Positions 59,041 to 64,000 of a DNA stretch of 64,000 bases are shown here, in pieces. The stretch is taken from assembly GCA_964401385.1 (NCBI GenBank), contig CAYNYF010000005.1, positions 1 to 64,000 on the forward strand, given 5' to 3'. Below the pieces are notes generated by a model. It did no database searches. It was not told the DNA's origin and worked only from the letters and a program-made list of their open reading frames with translations. The translations under genes and the position numbers were made by a program. Within the stretch, counting starts at the first letter, position 1, and every line of letters starts with the position of its first letter. The DNA comes from CAYNYF01 sp964401385. GTDB lineage: Bacteria > Planctomycetota > Phycisphaerae > SM23-33.

Positions 59041-60510
59041 CTACGCCCCCGCCTCACCCAGCAGCTCCGCGGCGGTTTCCATGTCGTCGAAGTGGATCCG
59101 CCTGTCGCCGATGACCTGATAGTTCTCGTGGCCCTTTCCGGCGATCAGGACGACGTCGCCTTTTCCCGCCGAGGCGACGGCCGCGGCGATGGCCGACCGC
59201 CGGTCCGGCTCGACCTGCACCTGGCCGCGGGCCCGCTCGGAGAATCCGGCCATCACCTCCTCGATGATAGCCGCCGGCTCCTCGGTGCGCGGGTTGTCGG
59301 AGGTGACGATGATGCGGTCGGCGCGCTTCTCGGCCACGGCGGCCATCCGCGGGCGCTTGGAGCGGTCGCGGTCGCCGCCGCAGCCGAAGACCAGGATCAG
59401 CTTTCCGTCCGTCAGTGGCCGCAGGGCCGAAAGAACGTTGTCCAGGGCATCGTCGGTGTGGGCGTAATCCACCATCACGTCGAAGGGCCCGGCGAAGGTT
59501 ACCCGCTGGAGCCGGCCGGGGACGTAGCGAACCTCGCCCAGGGCTCCGGCGATGGCTTCCAGGTCAACGCCCAGGGCGATCGCCGCCGCCGCCGCCGCCA
59601 GGGCGTTGGCAACGTTGTGCCGCCCGATCAACTGAAGCTGCACGCCCGCCTCCCGCCCGGCGTGGACGAGAAAGAAGGTGCTGCCGGACGGCTCGATTCG
59701 CTCGATCCGGGCGTACACGTCGGCCGCGGGGCTCAGGCCGTACCAAAGGACCGGCGCGGCCGTGGCCGAGGCGATCTGCTCGGCGTAGCGGCTGTCGCGG
59801 TTGACCACGGCCCGGGCGGCGGCCGGCAGCGACTCGAACAGCCTCCGCTTGGCCGCCAGGTAGTTGGCCATGGTGCCGTGATAGTCCAAATGGTCGCCGC
59901 TGAGATTGGTGAACACGCCCACGTCGAAGTCGACCCCGGCGGTGCGGTGCTGGTCCAGGGCGTGGGAGGAGACCTCCATCACCAGGTGGGTGCCGCCGGC
60001 CCGGACCACCTCGGCCATCATCTCCGCCAGTCGCAGCGGGTCGGGGGTGGTGGTGCCGGCGGGGGCGGAGGCGGCGATGGTGTCGTAGGCAATCGTGCCC
60101 AGCAGGGCCGCTTTTTTCCCGGACGATTCCAGGATGTGGTGCAGCAGGTAGGTGAAGGTGGTCTTGCCGTTGGTGCCGGTGACGCCGACGACGGTCAGCT
60201 TTCGCGCGGGCCAGCCGGCGATGGCCTGGGCGACCGGCCCGACGGCCCGGGCCGAGTCCGGCACGACCGCGTAAGCAACCCGAGGGCGCACGGCCGCGGC
60301 GTCTTCGCAGACCACGGCCGTGCACCCCGCCGCCACGGCTGAAGCGATGTATCGGTGGCCGTCCGTCGCCGTCCCCCGAACGGCCACAAAGCAATCTCCT
60401 TCCTGCGCCTTGCGAGAGTCCGTCACGACGCGCCGCACGTCGGCCTCGCCCCGGCGCTGCACGCCGTCCACTCCGGCCTCGGCCAGCAGTTCTGAAAAAC
60501 GCATCGCCAT
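59041..60510 (-). CDS. murE: UDP-MurNAc-tripeptide synthetase (meso-DAP-type)
   Basis: 489 residues from ATG 60510; ATG 60504 is equally possible and the frame is open further up without family sequence. Adds the third stem residue. V-T-D-S-R-K near residue 32, ATP loop T-G-T-N-G-K-T-T-F, T-T-T-P-D-P-L-R-L, and the substrate-selecting T-S-D-N-P-R motif: DNPR marks meso-diaminopimelate enzymes, as opposed to the lysine-type DNPA. So the organism should have DAP-containing peptidoglycan. Confidence 0.95.
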   Translation of the reverse strand: MAMRFSELLAEAGVDGVQRRGEADVRRVVTDSRKAQEGDCFVAVRGTATDGHRYIASAVAAGCTAVVCEDAAAVRPRVAYAVVPDSARAVGPVAQAIAGWPARKLTVVGVTGTNGKTTFTYLLHHILESSGKKAALLGTIAYDTIAASAPAGTTTPDPLRLAEMMAEVVRAGGTHLVMEVSSHALDQHRTAGVDFDVGVFTNLSGDHLDYHGTMANYLAAKRRLFESLPAAARAVVNRDSRYAEQIASATAAPVLWYGLSPAADVYARIERIEPSGSTFFLVHAGREAGVQLQLIGRHNVANALAAAAAAIALGVDLEAIAGALGEVRYVPGRLQRVTFAGPFDVMVDYAHTDDALDNVLSALRPLTDGKLILVFGCGGDRDRSKRPRMAAVAEKRADRIIVTSDNPRTEEPAAIIEEVMAGFSERARGQVQVEPDRRSAIAAAVASAGKGDVVLIAGKGHENYQVIGDRRIHFDDMETAAELLGEAGA

Positions 60511-60716
60511 CTCGTTGCCGCCGGCGAGGGCGCCGACTCGCCGGCACCGGCAGGAAGACATCTTTCGAGGGCCCCAAACGCCCATCGCCCCCGCCGGGGG
60601 CGCGGCCTGCGCTTGGGGCCGTCGCTGCCCGGGCGCGGCGACACTCCGAGTGCCGCCGGCCCGGGCCAACGCTGGGACACTATTGTAACCAATCCATCGG
60701 CCCACCGGCCGAGGGG

Positions 60717-62462
60717 TCATCGCCTGACGACCTCCCCGAGCTTGTCGGGAGGGGTCTCCAGATATTCCAGGGTCTTTTCGAGCACCTCGCCGACGTAGGG
60801 GGCGGCCACCTTGCCGCCGGTGTAGCCGGTGCTGTAGTCGGGCCGGTAGACGCTGATCACGCACACCGCCGCCGGCCGGGCGGCCGGGGCGCCGCCCACG
60901 AAGGTGGCCGTGTACGCCCGCTCCTCATAGCCGTTCGGCCCGCCGATCTGGGCGGTGCCGGTCTTGCCGAAGACCCGCCACTGGCGCAGCCGCGCCCGCT
61001 TGCCCGTGCCGCGCTCGACCACGTTGACCAGCACCTCTTCCAGGAACTGCCGTGCGACGCGGCGGCTGAGCACACGCCGGATGCGCCGGCGGCGGGACTG
61101 ATACACCAGGGCTCCGTCGGCGTCGACCACGTGGTCGACGATCCGCGGGCGCAGCAGCTCCCCGCCGTTGGCGATGGCGCTGAAGGCCGTCGTCATCTGC
61201 AAGGCGGTGACCATGATCGGCCCCTGGCCGAAGGGAAGCCGGCGGGTGGCGTAGGGCGTCCAGCGGCGGATGGACACCAGCCGTCCGGGAGACTCGCCCG
61301 GCAGGTCGGCTCCCGTGCGCCGGCCGAAGCCGAAGGCCGAGGCGATGCGGTGCAGCCGCCAATTGCCCAGGTGCTCGCCCAGCTTGGCCATGCCGATGTT
61401 GCTGGAGTGGATCACGATCTCCGCCAGCGGAAGCTGCCCGAAGTGCATACCCGGGAAGTCGCGAATCGTCCCGCCCCTGTAGGCGTGGTAGATGCCATTG
61501 TGGCAGAAGAACTCCGTGTCCAGGGCGGCGGCGTTCATCTGCACCGCCCCAGCGGCGATGAAGAGCTTGAAGCAGCTTCCCGGCTCGTACGGGTCGGTGA
61601 CGGCGCGGTTGCGGCGCCGTTCGGGGGAGCTGTGGGCGTAGTCGTTGGGGTCGTAGCCGGGCGCGCAGGCGACGGCGAGGATCTCGCCGGTGTCGGGCTC
61701 CATCACCACGCCCCAGGCGGCCGCCGCCTTATAGCGCTCGGCCAGCTCGGCCAGGGCCTGCTCCAGAAAGCCCTGTACGATCACGTCCAGTGTCAGGAAG
61801 ACGTGCCTGCCGTCGACGGGCGGGCGGTAGTGCCGGAGGAAGCCGTAGCTGCCGGTTCTGGCGGCGTCGGAACCCATGACGGCGACGCCATCGCGGCTGC
61901 GGAGGTAGGAATCGGCCTGAAGCTCGATGCCGGCGCCGGCGACACCGTCGACCCGCCGAAAGCCGACCGCCTGCGCCGCCAGCGACCCGCTGGGATAGTG
62001 TCGCCGCCACTCATGCATCAGCCCCACACCCCGCAGCTTCAGATCGCCCAGCGCCCGGGCTTGGGCGGCCGAGACGTTGCGAAGCAGGTACACGAAACGC
62101 TTGTCCCGCCGCTCGTACATCTTGCGGTACAGCTCCGCCTCGAAGCCGCCGACGGCGGCGGCGATCTTCCGCGCCGCCGATGCCAGATTGTCCGGGCCGA
62201 TGAGCACCGGGTCGGCGTAGCAGGTGGGCACCTGCTTGGACCCGGCCAGGAGAACGTATCCGCCGCGGGTGCGGGCGTAGATGTTACCCGGGCGGGCGGG
62301 CAGGACCATCACTCGCCGCTGCTGGCGGGCGGCCAGACGGGCCAGGTCGCCGCCGCCGCCGAACTGCAAGTACACCACCCGCCCGGCCAGGGCCGCGAAG
62401 GCAGCGACCAGCAGGCCGAAGAACAGGTCGAATCGCCATTTTGCCAGTTTCAGTTCGCCCAT
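60717..62462 (-). CDS. ftsI: Penicillin-binding protein, FtsI-type transpeptidase
   Basis: 581 residues from ATG 62462, chosen because the membrane helix then begins near residue 10; no strong ribosome site supports any start, and the frame stays open to 62576, overlapping ftsL. Class B PBP: dimerisation domain about 50-230, transpeptidase from about 250. Catalytic motifs are all present: E-P-G-S-C-F-K-L (S-x-x-K), H-S-S-N-I-G-M (S-x-N) and F-G-K-T-G-T-A-Q (K-T-G). The usual S-T-F-K is S-C-F-K here. Septal cross-linker working with FtsW. Confidence 0.93.
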   Translation of the reverse strand: MGELKLAKWRFDLFFGLLVAAFAALAGRVVYLQFGGGGDLARLAARQQRRVMVLPARPGNIYARTRGGYVLLAGSKQVPTCYADPVLIGPDNLASAARKIAAAVGGFEAELYRKMYERRDKRFVYLLRNVSAAQARALGDLKLRGVGLMHEWRRHYPSGSLAAQAVGFRRVDGVAGAGIELQADSYLRSRDGVAVMGSDAARTGSYGFLRHYRPPVDGRHVFLTLDVIVQGFLEQALAELAERYKAAAAWGVVMEPDTGEILAVACAPGYDPNDYAHSSPERRRNRAVTDPYEPGSCFKLFIAAGAVQMNAAALDTEFFCHNGIYHAYRGGTIRDFPGMHFGQLPLAEIVIHSSNIGMAKLGEHLGNWRLHRIASAFGFGRRTGADLPGESPGRLVSIRRWTPYATRRLPFGQGPIMVTALQMTTAFSAIANGGELLRPRIVDHVVDADGALVYQSRRRRIRRVLSRRVARQFLEEVLVNVVERGTGKRARLRQWRVFGKTGTAQIGGPNGYEERAYTATFVGGAPAARPAAVCVISVYRPDYSTGYTGGKVAAPYVGEVLEKTLEYLETPPDKLGEVVRR

Positions 62463-62529
62463 GCTGGCGTGCTTAGCATTCCGGTGCCGGCGCGGGGCCG
62501 GGCCGAGGGCCAAAGTTAGTTTCGCTCGC

Positions 62530-62808
62530 TCACCAGGCCGGCCGGGGCGGGCGGCGGCTGGGCCGGCGCGGCTCACCGGGGCCGGCGACGTCGATGGGCC
62601 AATCCTCGGCCAATCGGCGTATGTTCTGCGGGGCCGTCAGTTCGCCCAGTCGAAGCTGCTGGCTCCACAGCCTCCGCCGGACCTCGAGCCTCCGGCCCTC
62701 CAGGTTGCAGATGTCGGATCGTACTCGGGTTTGTTGCAGGCGGAAGCCGGCCGCGGCCGCGGCGATTGCCGCCACCGCCAGGATGATCCACGCAAAGCGC
62801 ATCCTCAC
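62530..62808 (-). CDS. ftsL: Short bitopic protein, FtsL-like
   Basis: 92 residues: a basic start, one membrane helix at about residues 6-22, a heptad-like stretch (L-E-G-R-R-L-E-V-R-R-R-L-W-S-Q-Q-L-R-L) and a Pro/Arg tail. Size, topology and position just upstream of ftsI match FtsL, which scaffolds FtsQ/FtsB; the sequence itself is too variable in this family to prove it. Confidence 0.75.
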   Translation of the reverse strand: MRMRFAWIILAVAAIAAAAAGFRLQQTRVRSDICNLEGRRLEVRRRLWSQQLRLGELTAPQNIRRLAEDWPIDVAGPGEPRRPSRRPPRPAW

Positions 62809-62823
62809 ACTCCGCCCGTCCGC

Positions 62824-63606
62824 TCACGCACCGTTGGGAATTCGCAGCCTCAGCCCCACGGGCAGGCGGTCGGGGTCGCGGATCCGATCGGGATTTGCCT
62901 CCAGCAGCTTCCGCACGGCCGACCCGGCGGACGAGCCCATCTGGCGACGGGCGATGTCGGTCAGGGTGTCGCCGGCCCGGACGACGTAGGTTCGCCCCCG
63001 CCGGAAGCGGCCCTCCAGCGCAGGCAGCGTCATCTCGGTGTAGTTCTCCCGCCGCCGCACCCCGGGCGGGGAAACCGCCCGCCGCGACGCCGCCTCCAAC
63101 GGCGGGATCAGAAGCACCTGGCCGACACCCACCTGCGAGGCGCTCGGCAGCTTCTCGCGATTGGCCGCGAAGATGCGGAGGTGCTCCCTTTCGTGCTCGC
63201 GCCCGTAAACCTTCCGGGCGATCCGGATGAGCGTGTCTCCCGCCACCACCGTGTACGTCCGCGCCGGCCGAGCGGGCTGCACCGGGGGCGTCCGCTCCGG
63301 CGGCTGCGGGAGGTCCTGGCGGGCGACCAGGCTGGGCAGGCGCAAAGAGCCGTCCCCACGGTTGGCCTGATCGGAAGCCGGCGGAGGCGCAGTTTGCGCG
63401 GCAAGCTCGGGGGCATCGTCGCGGTGGTCCATCGAGGCGGCGGCCAGCTCCGGGCCAGTCAGTTGCGGCGGGGGCACGACGCCGGGGGGCGGCTGGCGGC
63501 TGGCGCTCTCGGCCGCCAGTCTCAAACTCCTCTGGCCGAGGACCATGCCGAAAAGAGCAATGAACGCCAGACCAACCAGCAGTGCGACGCGTCTGTCCCG
63601 TTTCAT
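62824..63606 (-). CDS. Bitopic protein with two LysM domains
   Basis: 260 residues. An N-terminal membrane helix (about 8-26), a Pro/Ala-rich linker, then two LysM peptidoglycan-binding repeats: Y-T-V-V-A-G-D-T-L-I-R-I-A at about 118-165 and Y-V-V-R-A-G-D-T-L-T-D-I-A at about 207-255. It sits between rsmH and ftsL, where most dcw clusters have nothing, so it is a candidate wall-binding division protein. Confidence 0.88.
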   Translation of the reverse strand: MKRDRRVALLVGLAFIALFGMVLGQRSLRLAAESASRQPPPGVVPPPQLTGPELAAASMDHRDDAPELAAQTAPPPASDQANRGDGSLRLPSLVARQDLPQPPERTPPVQPARPARTYTVVAGDTLIRIARKVYGREHEREHLRIFAANREKLPSASQVGVGQVLLIPPLEAASRRAVSPPGVRRRENYTEMTLPALEGRFRRGRTYVVRAGDTLTDIARRQMGSSAGSAVRKLLEANPDRIRDPDRLPVGLRLRIPNGA

Positions 63607-63705
63607 GACAGCAGGCTCCGTCCCAGGCGGGTCAGGCAGGTGCCGTCCGGGGGCGACCCGTCGGCGTCCGGGGCCCGACGGGTGAGAACCTGCTCTGACC
63701 AGCGA

Positions 63706-64000
63706 CTACTGAATCCTTTCCAGTGTGCGAAGTTTCGCCGAGCGGCTTCGCGGGTTACGTGCGACCTCGTCTCGACTCGGCGTCAGCGGTTTGGGCGTCA
63801 ACAGCCGGTGCGTGCCGGCCTCGGCGGCCGCGGCAAAACATCGCTTCACCAGCCGGTCCTCCAGCGAGTGAAAGCTGATGACGGCCGCCCGCCCGCCGAC
63901 GCTCAGAAGCTGCGGCAGCCGCTCCAGCAGCCGCTGGAGGTTTTCCAGCTCGCCGTTGACGGCGATGCGGATGGCCATGAAGGTCCGCGTGGCCGGGTGG
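63706..64000 (-). CDS. rsmH: 16S rRNA (cytosine-1402-N4)-methyltransferase, C-terminal part
   Basis: Partial: the gene runs off the right edge of the window and only about 98 C-terminal residues are present. The frame is open at 64000. [17 protein letters not shown] and [13 protein letters not shown] are diagnostic for RsmH (MraW). Normal first or second gene of the dcw cluster. Confidence 0.95.
   Translation of the reverse strand, partial: HPATRTFMAIRIAVNGELENLQRLLERLPQLLSVGGRAAVISFHSLEDRLVKRCFAAAAEAGTHRLLTPKPLTPSRDEVARNPRSRSAKLRTLERIQ

Overview
The window is high-GC, almost fully coding bacterial DNA that reads as a member of the Planctomycetota, probably Phycisphaerae-like. The grounds are exported proteins ending in PEP-CTERM anchors, a planctomycete-style dockerin repeat pair (GDANFDG / DGGDYTIW), paired sulfatases, many Gfo/Idh/MocA dehydrogenases, and a division/cell-wall cluster with peptidoglycan genes but no ftsA or ftsZ after ftsQ. 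This is an inference from gene content; there is no rRNA or tRNA gene to confirm it.

Layout. Positions 1-498: repeat-rich non-coding DNA. 499-3121: an ECF-type nickel/cobalt importer (CbiM with a fused PDGLE domain, CbiQ, CbiO). 3148-12259 (minus): polA followed by three paralogous exported proteins with a degenerate alpha/beta-hydrolase-like core. 12516-17052: a membrane-anchored coiled-coil protein with a BRCT-like C-terminus, an exported two-DTG aspartyl protease, a DUF6132-like small membrane protein, a broken CoA-disulfide-reductase-like gene and a GH130 enzyme. 17074-30830 (minus): a tight 12-gene catabolic run under a DeoR repressor (FGGY kinase, AraA/FucI-like isomerase, creatininase-family hydrolase, NagB-like protein, two Gfo/Idh dehydrogenases, amidohydrolase, URO-D-like protein, two class III aminotransferases, DhnA-type aldolase, regulator), with a divergent MFS transporter at 30977-32356.

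32429-41110: coaD and nadD, an FAH-family enzyme, two PEP-CTERM proteins (RCC1-like and laminin-B-like), an outer-membrane barrel, an MMPL exporter and a 4-OT-like tautomerase. 41333-49530: a parvulin lipoprotein, two sulfatases, an isolated RnfC-RnfD pair, a PEP-CTERM-like protein and an unknown membrane protein. 49514-64000 (minus): the dcw cluster in the order rsmH, LysM protein, ftsL, ftsI, murE, murF, mraY, ftsW, murG, murC, murB, ddl, ftsQ. murD is missing from its usual place between mraY and ftsW.

How it fits together. The DeoR operon looks like one pathway: uptake by the MFS protein, oxidation and transamination of a ring or sugar substrate, hydrolysis by the creatininase-family enzyme, then isomerisation, phosphorylation and aldol cleavage. 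That set suggests cyclitol, aminocyclitol or unusual amino-sugar catabolism. The best candidates for undescribed biology are this operon, the nucleophile-less hydrolase triplet behind polA, a palindromic mini-element read in frame inside one of those genes, and the membrane-anchored BRCT-like protein.
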